NCBI GenBank assembly: GCA_033977485.1
Contig: CM066995.1
Span: 47,615,162-47,679,161, forward strand
Direction of reading: 5' to 3'
From: Hydrangea macrophylla
Lineage: Eukaryota > Streptophyta > Magnoliopsida > Cornales > Hydrangeaceae
Length of the DNA: 64,000 nt
Shown here: positions 47,216-56,217 of the stretch, piece after piece
Numbering within the stretch: position 1 is the first letter of the stretch
How the letters are laid out: every line of letters starts with the position of its first letter
The notes under the pieces: model-generated
Told to the model about the DNA's origin: nothing
The model's database searches: none
What the model saw: only the letters and a program-made list of their open reading frames with translations
Program-made: the position numbers and the translations under genes

Positions 47216-49344
47216 TCAGCGACGACGAGTAGCCCGTGGGTACCGAGCAGGCATATCTGAGGCCGTAGAGCTATCATCATCTTCAATTTGGCGCCTTCGC
47301 CTAGACCCACCAGCCCCACCAGAAGGGCCTGCATTCATCCGCTCCAACTGTGATTGAAGCTGCCTAACTTGAGCCACCTGTGGAAGAAAAGAATCAGTAT
47401 AGGGGTTTGAAAAAGCAATGAGATAAGAAGAAAAGGTCAAGAAATTTACCAGGGCCGCATCACGGTCTATGTAAGTCTGGCACATGCCATCCCACTGCAA
47501 AGAGAAGGAAGATATGGTCAGAAAGATCAGAAGAATCAGAGGTAATGAGTTCAGAAATTACTTACATGTCCCTCACGAGCAAGGCTCCAAGCCCTCAGAT
47601 TCTGTGCATAAGCTCGCTCTTCATTGAAAACGGCTCGGGGAACGGACTCATGTTGTTCTGAAACTAGCTGAGGCTCTACAAGATCACGGGGGATCTCTAC
47701 AGAAGATATAACTCCGCGCAGCATGGTCGAGGCTCGCCAATCACAAGGAGGAATGAGAGGTAGAGGTCGACCAGGGCCATCCACAAAAGAACTCCCCTGC
47801 AAATGATGATGAGAAATAAGATAAAGCAAGCATTCGATCAGAAATGAAGAAGTCGTGAAATACCTGCGGGTCATCCGAGAGCGGGAAATCAGGCATCAGA
47901 TGAGTAACCCTGAAGACGTCATAGTTCTCCTCAAACAGAGTAAAAGAGGCTGAAAGAATTCCGTTCAAAGCATTAATAAGATCTTCATCTTCCAAATTCT
48001 GCGCCGACCTCATACAAGAAGGCGGATCCTGTGGCACTAAGAGACGATCCTCCAAATCAGTCTGAGGAGCTACTCTCTCTCCAAGATACCACTCAAGAAC
48101 AGAGGGACCCTCAAGAAGAATCCTCTCTCCAGTCATCTGTCTAGCTAAGCCAATCTCAGTCACATCTCCATTTGTCACCCAAGGATGCCAGTTAACTTGG
48201 GTGAATCTGAGACGGGTAAGAAAATCCCGGCAAGAAATAACATTATGAGCATCATTCTTGGTACCTACGGCTTGGCGACGCCACTTCAGAGCCCGTGGAA
48301 AAATATGAATCTCTTCCTCCCGGAATGATGGAGCCGTCATGGAGAAATACTCAAAGGCCCACACCTACAAGAGAAAATAAAGCAGTGGTCAAAACAGCAG
48401 AACATCAAATGATAAAAACTGGAAATGAAAATATTTTCAGTACCTCCCAAGCTCTCCAGAATCCGCCGAATCCAGGGGATTTGCCTCGAGAATGCTCCCC
48501 CATATGACTATACAGAATGGCTAAACCAGCAGAGCCCCAATCAAAATCTGCAATCTCCTCAAGATTTCGAAGACTATCAAGCATATTCAATGTAATCCGC
48601 TCAGCTCGAGTAGAAAGAAGAGAGCAACCAAGCAAATACAAGATGAAAGCACGGGTAAGCTGCATATCGGTAAATTGAGCCGCTCTTTCAGAAGGCCTGA
48701 AGTTGTTGATGAACCATGTGATGCCTACGCTCGATCCGTGAAGATCTCTCTGGGATGGGATGATGCCTAGGAGACGCTCAATGATAGTAGGATGTCTATG
48801 GATGTTCTTTGCAAAGGCAAGACGATGCCCGCCAAATGAGATGCCGGTTATCATTGCAAAATCAAGAGGGGTCATGGTTATCTCCCCAAAAGGCATGTGA
48901 AAAGTATTTGTGGAATCCCACCACCTTTCAGCAAGAGCTTGAATCATGGCCAAATCATTAGTCGATCTCTCCAATAAGGTTACAAACGACCCAAAGCCCG
49001 CTTGCTTGATATTGGCTACTACTTGGGGACGCGACTCCGACAATTCATTAAACCATTCAAGGCATTTTCCATGGCTACCATGACCTCTAAGATGACCAAC
49101 CACATTCTAAAAAGAAAAAAGGATGATTTCTAAGGAATCGCAAGAATAAAGAGACACGTATGAAGATGTGAAACAAAGGAGTAATTAAAGAATGGGTTAC
49201 CTCTTGACGAAAGGCCCTCCTAGAGATATGATTTAGTGGATTTTTCATGGTTGCATACTCCATGGTTTGAGTTGATGAAGCTCCACTAGCTTGAAATTGG
49301 CTTCTACGTGTTCTAGAACTTTCACCTTGTCCATGGGAACTCAT
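47216..49344 (-). CDS. Antisense six-exon gene for a plant mobile domain (PMD) protein, 581 aa
   Basis: Exons on the minus strand: 49344-49201, 49106-48444, 48364-47864, 47796-47566, 47494-47450, 47377-47216. They join with five GT-AG introns of 94, 79, 67, 71 and 72 bp, all phase 0, giving one uninterrupted frame (1746 nt) ending TGA. The N-terminus is Ser/Arg-rich. The PMD core is in exons 2-3: ALAERWWDSTNTFHMPFGEI, TPLDFAMITGISFGG, RAFILYLLGCSLL, LEEIADFDWGSAGLAILYSH, GFGGFWRAWE joined to VWAFEYF, then WVTNGDVTEIGLARQ. The C-terminus has a short coiled coil (VRQLQSQLERM) and an Arg-rich end. PMD occurs in the Arabidopsis MAIN/MAIL1 proteins, which affect TE silencing and meristem function, and in TE-encoded versions. 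The gene lies within the retrotransposon, opposite to pol; its role there is unknown. Every splice junction restores the frame, so decay is not evident. Confidence 0.88.
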
Positions 49345-50260
49345 GGTTGTTGATGCTTGAAGCTTGAAGATAAGAGGTTGAAGATGATGAATAGTAAAAA
49401 CCTTGGTACTTGAATCCCCTAGAATAGGGAGGAGTTGATGAAATCAACAAAGTTTTTGGAGGATTTAATGCAAGAAATCACTCAAAACATCAAGAAATTG
49501 CAAGATTTGAGCACCTTAGAAGGAAGAGGTGATGCATTGAAGAAGAAATGAATGAAGAACAAAGAAGAAAATGGGTTTAAAACCCCAAAGTTGCGGCTGG
49601 CGGTTCCCAAGGGGGTGTGGGGAACCGCCATTTACTATTCACTTCCTGCCATTTCCCCATTTTGCTCTATATTCGCGTTTTGACCCCCGGAACTCTTGAT
49701 TTGATCCCGGATTGGTCCATTTTTGATATATAAGCCTTGAGAGTGCTTAAAACTTGTTGGAATTGGTCTAGAGGACCTCTGGAGATTTGAATCTTGGTAA
49801 AAATCCATTCAAGAATTGAAAAAAAGTCCCCCAGATGAGAAGAATCAAAGGCACCGCAGCCTGAAAGTGGCCGAGAAACGGCAAACTCCCGTCGTTTTGG
49901 GATTAATTATGAGTTGTCTTAGAAAATGGACATTTGAGTCTACTGTCGCTTGAGAATTACATCCAGAAAGGACTTTCAGAAGATGGGTCAGAATGCGAGA
50001 TGTTCAGAAAGGGTTAGAGTAAGCCTGACGTGTTGCAAGAATGATTGCGTTGGTCGAAGCACCAATATGAGTCTCAGAAAGAATCAGCAGGGCCTCCAGA
50101 ATATGTGCTCGCATCCCAGAAACCTCAGATATCTCCTCAAGCAGAGAATTTCCAGATATTGTCAAGGTATAACAGAATTCGTGCATCTCTCAGAATCATA
50201 GGATCTCCCCAGTAGAGAACTTTCAGAATTAAGTTTCTCGCAAGCATCATGTATCCACGG
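49345..50260. other. Upstream region of the PMD gene
   Basis: No protein-coding frame is convincing here. It contains the inverted repeat at 49598-49630 and candidate TATA-like sequences on the minus strand, so it probably holds the antisense promoter. From about 49960 the sequence grades into diverged cagaat-rich repeats. Confidence 0.45.
49598..49642 (-). promoter_or_regulatory. Inverted repeat upstream of the PMD gene, related to LTR U3
   Basis: tggcggttccc (49598-49608) and gggaaccgcca (49620-49630) form a perfect 11 bp inverted repeat with an 11-base loop. On the minus strand the flank plus arm reads gaatagtaaatggcggtt, which matches the LTR U3 sequence gaatagtaagtggcggtt (35042-35059) at 17 of 18 bases in the same orientation relative to transcription. 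A TTTTAAA (minus strand, about 49577-49583) and a TATATA (minus strand, about 49719-49725) are candidate TATA elements for the antisense gene. Confidence 0.5.
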
Positions 50261-50261
50261 G

Positions 50262-51029
50262 TTGCCTCCAGATAAAGGGTATCTCTCAGAATTTGAGCAT
50301 CAAAATCGCCTCCAGAATACAAGGTTTATGCCAAGCATCATGTATCCAGGGTTGCCTCCAGAATGTAGGGTTTCTCTCAGAATCGTGGGTTGCCTCCAGA
50401 ATGTAGGGTTTCTCTCAGAATCAGAATCGTGGGTCGCCTCCAGAATACAAGGTTTATGCCAAGAATCGTGTATCCGTGGGTTGCTCTCAGAATGTGGGGT
50501 TTCTCTCAGAATCGTGGGTTGCCTCCAGAATGTAGGGTTTCTCTCAGAATCAGAATCGTGTATCCAGGGTTGCCTCCAGAATGTAGGGTTTCTCTCAGAA
50601 TCATGTATTTCTCAGCATCGCATATCAGGGTTGCCTCCAGAATGTAGGGTTTCTCTCAAAATCAGAATCGTGTATCCGTGGGTTGCTCTCAGAAGAAGGG
50701 TCATCTCTCAGAATTTGTGTATCTCTCAGAATCCGTGCATCAGAACAGAAGATTTGTCCTCAGAAGAAGGGCCTGTTTCAGAAGAACAGAGGATTTGTCT
50801 CCGGCAGAGAGACCTGTTTCAGAAGATTTGTTTCTAGACCTGCCACAGAAGATTTGTCCTCGGAAAAAGGGCCTGTTTCAGAAGAACAGAAGATTTGTCT
50901 CCGGCAGAGAGACCTGTTTCAGAAGACTTGTTTCCAGACCTGTTACAGAAGATTTGTCTAGAAGAAAGACCTGTTTCAGAAGAGCAGAAGATTTGTCTCC
51001 GGCAGAGAGACCTGTTTCAGAAGATTTGT
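50262..51029 (+). repeat. Degenerate minisatellites of the 3' region
   Basis: Two successive arrays. At 50262-50700, units of roughly 35-45 bp are built from gttgcctccagaatgtaggg and tttctctcagaatc. At 50740-51029, units of 60-70 bp contain gaagatttgtc, cggcagagagacctgtttca and gaagaacag. Long frames across them are an artefact of the repeat having no stops. Hypervariable tandem repeats in this position are established for Ogre/Tat elements. Confidence 0.8.
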
Positions 51030-51443
51030 CCCCAGCAAAAGGACTCTACATCAGCAATCGTCCCCAGCAAAAGGACTCTACATCAGCAATCGTCCCCAGC
51101 AGAAGGACTCTACATCAGCAATCGTCCCCAGCAAAAGGACTCTACATCAGCAATCGTCCACAGAAGAAGGACCTGTTTCAGCAATCGTCCCCAGCAGAAG
51201 GACTCTACATCAGCAATCGTCCCCAGCAGAAGGACTCTACACCAGCAATCGTCCCCAGCAAAAGGACTCTACATCAGCAATCGTCCCCAGCAGAAGGACT
51301 CTACATCAGCAATCGTCCACAGAAGAAGGACCTATTTCAGCAATCGTCCCCAGCAGAAGGACTCTACATCAACAATCGTCCCCAGCAGAAGGACTCTACA
51401 TCAGTAATCGTCCCCAGCAGAAGGACTCTACACCAGCAATCGT
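51030..51443 (+). repeat. 32 bp tandem array, 13 units
   Basis: Units read ccccagcagaaggactctac then atcagcaatcgt, with few changes. Units 5 and 10 are 31 bp variants (ccacagaagaaggacct...), so the array contains a five-unit higher-order period. It has no spacers and lies about 600 bp before the PPT. Confidence 0.88.
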
Positions 51444-51767
51444 CCAGTTGTTTGACATGACTCAGAATTCATCCAAGATACTTCGCTATTTCAAGAGTCG
51501 TCCAGGATACAGATGACGCCTACGAGCCTTAAGATCAGAAGAATAACTTTGACAAAAACCTCGAGAATCATCCAAGATACCTTTAGCATATTCGACTGTG
51601 AGAGAGAGTCGTTGCATCCTTTGCATTAGATTTTGCATCTAGGGAACCCTTGAGGATGATTCCTCCAGCACTTTCACATTTCATGTTTTCATATTGCACC
51701 AGCATCCTAGGATAGGAGCATTTCATCCGCATTGTTGTTGTTTGTTTTCCGTTTTCCCGCGCGCTTG

Positions 51768-51810
51768 AACTACGCCCTGGTCTGATTCCTGGAAAGGATA
51801 CGTAGGCAGC
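51768..51810 (+). other. Conserved stem motif, copy 3
   Basis: The motif is gaactacgccctggtctgat, then tcctggaaaggatacgtagg. CTACG (51770-51774) can pair with CGTAG (51801-51805) and the inner pair is CC/GG. This copy lies near the 3' LTR, about 5.4 kb from copies 1 and 2. Confidence 0.55.
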
Positions 51811-52028
51811 TCCAGCGGAGCACGACCAGCATCAGCTTCAACTTAGCCGCCTCTACCCAGCATTGCATTGCATTCTTGCATTCGTAATTTCTTGATTTTC
51901 TCTGATTTTGAATTTCTTGATTTTGCGAATTTTTTGTTTTTCCTAAAACCTCTCAGTATGGTTATTTGGGTGCCTTCAAGGCTTTGGCACTCACTTGCAG
52001 TTCACGTTGTTCACAACAAGCTCTGCCA
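51811..52028 (+). other. Pre-PPT spacer
   Basis: About 220 bp with no gene, CT-rich then T-rich, between the third stem motif and the polypurine tract. Confidence 0.4.
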
Positions 52029-52041
52029 AAGAGGGGCAAAC
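52029..52041 (+). other. Polypurine tract of the 21 kb element
   Basis: aagaggggcaaac directly abuts the 3' LTR start (TGTAGACACC at 52042). It would prime plus-strand DNA synthesis. Its core aggggcaaac is repeated in the three hairpins at 46584-46701. Confidence 0.8.
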
Positions 52042-55000
52042 TGTAGACACCCAATTTTGACCACACTGATAGGATTTAGGGTGGACAACGTCTTGGAGGA
52101 TTCGATGATGAAAAGTACCCCGTGGAAGGTACTGGATTCCACACAATCAGAAGATCGGACTTCGGAAAGTGACTTCAAGCTCAGAAAAGCCCTTTTCCAT
52201 GGATAAATCCCGGTTTTGTCAAAATCATCTCTCAGAATTCATATTCTCTCAGGGTTATATGAACATTAAGTGTTCTAAACGCAGTATTCTAGGTATCCAG
52301 AGATTCAATTTTAAAGAAAAGTTCGAAATCGACGCACATTTGAAAGCAATTTTGGAAAAGACGTCATTTGATTTCAAAAAGACGACGAAAGTTCCGGAGG
52401 ACTTCCGGACTTCAATTGGACTTCAATTCTCATTATAAAACCTCTGGAAATATTTTTATATTGAAATTCAACCTGACAGCTTTCCAACGGTACGTAAACG
52501 GACGATTTCGGACACCAAAAAGCATTTTTACAGAAATCTGGAAAAGCAGTGCACGTGATTTTTGAAACAGGGTTTGTGGGTGACCAGAGGAGCAAGAATA
52601 GTAAGTGGCGGTTTTGGGTATGGGGGTGGCGGGTCCCACCATAACCGCCACTTCCATTTGTGTCCTCCACGGAGCTTTTTGAGTTCCAGACCCTTCTAGA
52701 AGCTTCCCACTGCGAGGAAATTGCCTGGAAATTGCGTTTAGGCTCCGAAATGGCCATTTTAACCCTCTTTTAAGCTCTAAAAATCCTGTTTTAACCCTGA
52801 AACTTAAGAGCTAAGTCTTCAAAACTCTATATAAGATCTCATACATCTCATATGAGATCACATCTTAACACACTAGACACTTGGAAGAGATACACTTGAA
52901 TATACTTGGAGATACAAACACACATAGAAGCACATACAAGAGAGATAAGTATACTTTGAATATACTTTCAATTTAGGTGAATTCTAGAGAGAGAAAATTA
53001 TGAATTGAATTTAGATTAACTTAGGCTAATTAGACCACAATTTGAACATCAATTGCCTCCCTCAACTTCCATGGATGAGTGCTTGAAGAACACTTGAATA
53101 ACACTTGAAGAAGAAGATCTTCAAATCAATTTTGGTCTTGTAATTGAGAATCCTCCAAGAGGTAAACACTATAGTTCATCTCTAATTCCTACTTTGTATA
53201 TATAGATCTATAAGATTTGGATCTAACTTAGTTCTATTTCTACTTATTAGAACACTCATCTTCTTCCTCTCATGTTCTTCACACACTCACATAGTTAGAT
53301 CCAAATCTCTTTGATTTTTATTGATAATTTACAATTAGAGATTGTTTTTCACTTTGATTTTCAATTTTGGTTTCATTCTTCAATTTTAGTTTAGATTCAT
53401 GCATACATGATTATATATATATACATATATCTATTTTGAATTCCATGATGGTTTGGAAATATGATCTATGAGAAGGATGATTTCTATGTTCATACCTATC
53501 TCTTGATTATTCCTATTACCTAGAATTCCTATTGAATTTCATCTCCAACATGATATTTATAAGTCCCTTTGATCCTTGATCTAAAAGTTCTTCATAGAAC
53601 TTGAGGGCTAAATTGATTGGGAATCATGATAATTAAGTTGATCTATGAGTTTGATCTCTCTAATAAGCTTCAACTATCACTAAAATGTTTTCCTCACACT
53701 TTAAAATGAACTAGATAAAAATTCAGCAAAGCAGATTGGTTTTGTCCATTAGATTTGGTCCATCAAAACCCATAGTTTGATGGATTTCAAATTTTCTGGG
53801 TAAACTTTGATGAATTAGCTTTCATCCGGTCCGTTTTGAGAGCTTTTAGGATTCATATACTATTTTTAGAAATTGTTGAGAAATCGGTTGACAGATTTGA
53901 ACATCGTCTCTTTGTGCTTGAATTTCAGAAAATCTATAATAGTTATCGACGTTCCGCTTTTTGGGGATGATTCCTAACTCATATATCTATATGCTGATGT
54001 AAAATCGTGAGCATACGATCGAGTTAGGATCGTTTTCTAAGCGTTTAAAGTTGATACAACTATTCTGGAATTTTCTAAGTTTAATTACAAATATGATTAT
54101 GTATACAAAATGGTCATACCTTGATCACTCAACAACAATTGATGAATAAAACTTGGTTTAGAAATCACCTAGGATAAATGGATGAGAGATCAAAAGCTTA
54201 AATCAACTTGGTTAACATGATTCATGAACTTCTATTATACTTCTATTATGTTTTGCATTCATTTGTCAAATGATACCAAATTTCCAGAATAACAGAGTCT
54301 GTTTAAAACACTTTTTCAGAAACCTTGTGATTACAGAATGTCCATGGGTTTATTTTTATCATATACTACAATGAAATAGCTTTCTTTTGACACCAAATAG
54401 AGCTTCATATGATTTTTGTAGATTTAATTATGATTTTTTCAAGAACAGTGGACAGTCCTGATCCACTGTTCCCAAAACATTTATTTCTCAAACAATAAAA
54501 TTGATATTGAGGTCCCACTTTTTGGAGAAGTTCCCTAAGACATGTATCTAACTTTCTGTAAAAGGGTTTTTATCCAGCTCATGTTTAAGACCTCTTTTGA
54601 TAGGATTCATTAGAGGTTGCTGAATCTGGAAATTTGATTGATGACATGTTTTCTTTGTTTATCATGCATATCATTTGTTTGCTTGTATTTTTGCAATGCT
54701 TTGGGTATTCTTTGGTGTCTTAGTGCAGAGAATTAAGTGCCTCGGACCCGGACTTCGATTTGTGGTTTGCCTCGTCTACATGTGGCTTAGTGCCCATGTA
54801 TCATGTACTATCTTTATCCTTTCTCTTAGAATTTTTCTAGGTTTACAACTTTGATTTCAACGACACATTTCCTTTAGGATAAGTCTCCGTTTATATGATT
54901 ATTTGTTAGAGACATCTTATCTAGGATTGTTGCATGATTGCATTGCACGTTTACATTCTTTTTGCTTTCGCGACTCCGCTTGAGTCAACCAATGTAAGTC

Positions 55001-55532
55001 TTCTCGTTCCCTTTGCATATCATGACATGTTTACTTTATTTGCATCGGTCCCGGGCGGGACTAGCCACTGTGAGTATACTTCTCCCTTGTATTGCATGAG
55101 CATCCGCTTTCTACTTGATTTAGTCTCTTGAAATGATTTTCATTAGATGTTTCTTTTTGCCATGTATATATCTATCTAGTATGTTTGAGGAAACAACATC
55201 TATTATGAATTAATAACAAGGATATTTGAATCAAGGCCTACCATTCGGTAGGGCGAGGAGGGGGTGCTTTAGTCCTGCTTGGGCTCCTTCCCCTCTCGTA
55301 CCAAGACCCCCGAACCTTGTTTCTGGTAATGAAGGGCGAGTAACCTTATTCAATTTTGGGCGAGTCAAACTTGGGTTTCCTAATTCCCGATAAAAATTAG
55401 GTGGCGACTCTTTGTCTCTAGGATCGCGTGAGGAAGTCCTAGTTTTTCCTGAAGTGTGCTCCTTGGGATCCGTCCCGGGACACTATCGAGGGAGAGCGTC
55501 AGGACCTCCTCCTCCATTCGCGACGGTCCACA
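52042..55532 (+). repeat. 3' LTR of the 21 kb element (3491 bp)
   Basis: It has the same length as the 5' LTR with about seven single-base differences and no indels noticed by eye. It ends GGTCCACA at 55532, followed by the right target duplicate gttta (55533-55537). Confidence 0.93.
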
Positions 55533-56217
55533 GTTTATTACCTATATCAGATAAGAATGAGATTCTTTCTCAGTCGTCTACACTTAGTGCGCCTTCATGG
55601 GATGGTATAGCAAGTAGAAGGAACTATTTTCTTTTAGATATGACTGGGTCATGAGATGAGGTATTTAGAGTTACTAATTCCTTATGTTTTCTTGATGGCT
55701 ACAAACAAATTTTAGATATGATTGGGTCATGAGATGAGGTATTTAGAGTTACTACTATTCCTTGTGTCTAGATCATGTTTCGAAAGGCTCAAAAAGGCCA
55801 CAAACAAATTTTGAGAGCTGACATACACGTTGTGAAATTATTAAATTATGATTGGAAGATCTTATAGGAATCAACTACATGAAAAGCAAAATTGATTGGC
55901 TAGGTAAAAGTGAACATGATCGATCCTCATAACAAAACAAAAAAAAAAAGAAAAAGAAAAGAAAGGGAGAATGAAATTGAATTCTCTTATTCAAAGCTAC
56001 CACAAGTGGCTCAAGTTTGAACTTCTTTGATGATTAGTTTGAGAAACCCTCATACCTCAACCTTTCCATAACCATTGGCTTGAACTATGCTCGACCTGAT
56101 TCCCGCTCGAGGATACTGTGGACACGCAGCCTTTAGGAGCCCACCCCCGTTTTTCGGGAAATTGATCCTTTTGAAATTGCTTTGAAATAGAAATTGATTT
56201 GTAAAAAGGTCTGTTGA
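55533..56217 (+). mobile_element. Repeat unit B, right part (copia integrase relic and Tat scrap)
   Basis: It resumes the copia relic exactly where 34487 left off, with SQSSTLSAPSWDGIASRRNY readable at about 55570-55630 and the same internal duplication as in copy A. At about 55990-56217 it carries the Tat 3' scrap (gaactatgctcgacctgatt near 56082). A 12-15 bp deletion relative to copy A is visible near 56157. Confidence 0.75.

Larger units (their letters stand above)
34488..55532 (+). mobile_element. Complete 21 kb Tat/Ogre-like LTR retrotransposon
   Basis: The element is bounded by two 3491 bp LTRs (TGTAGACACC ... GGTCCACA) and a perfect 5 bp target duplication, gttta at 34483-34487 and 55533-55537. 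Internal order: PBS (37982), 1.5 kb leader, one uninterrupted gag-pol frame, hairpin-rich spacer, antisense six-exon PMD gene, minisatellites, PPT (52029-52041). By eye the LTRs differ at about seven sites (for example near 35135, 35958, 36774, 36802, 37196, 37611, 37944), close to 0.2 percent. All catalytic motifs of pol are present. Dual RNase H, large size and the antisense gene place it in the Tat lineage; Ogre-like is the closest label. It looks young and possibly mobile. Confidence 0.93.

Noticed and set aside
47216..49344. The PMD gene as an ordinary host gene into which the element inserted
   Set aside because: It lies between pol and the PPT of a single element with one target duplication and matching LTRs, so it is part of the element. 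Its ultimate host origin remains possible.
51030..51443. Regularly repeated 32 bp units resembling a CRISPR array
   Set aside because: Units are directly adjacent with no unique spacers, and the context is a plant retrotransposon 3' region. It is a minisatellite.
50262..51460. Long plus-strand frames of 170-260 codons across the repeat region
   Set aside because: They follow the tandem repeats and appear in more than one frame; there is no domain and no promoter. They are a by-product of stop-free repeats.
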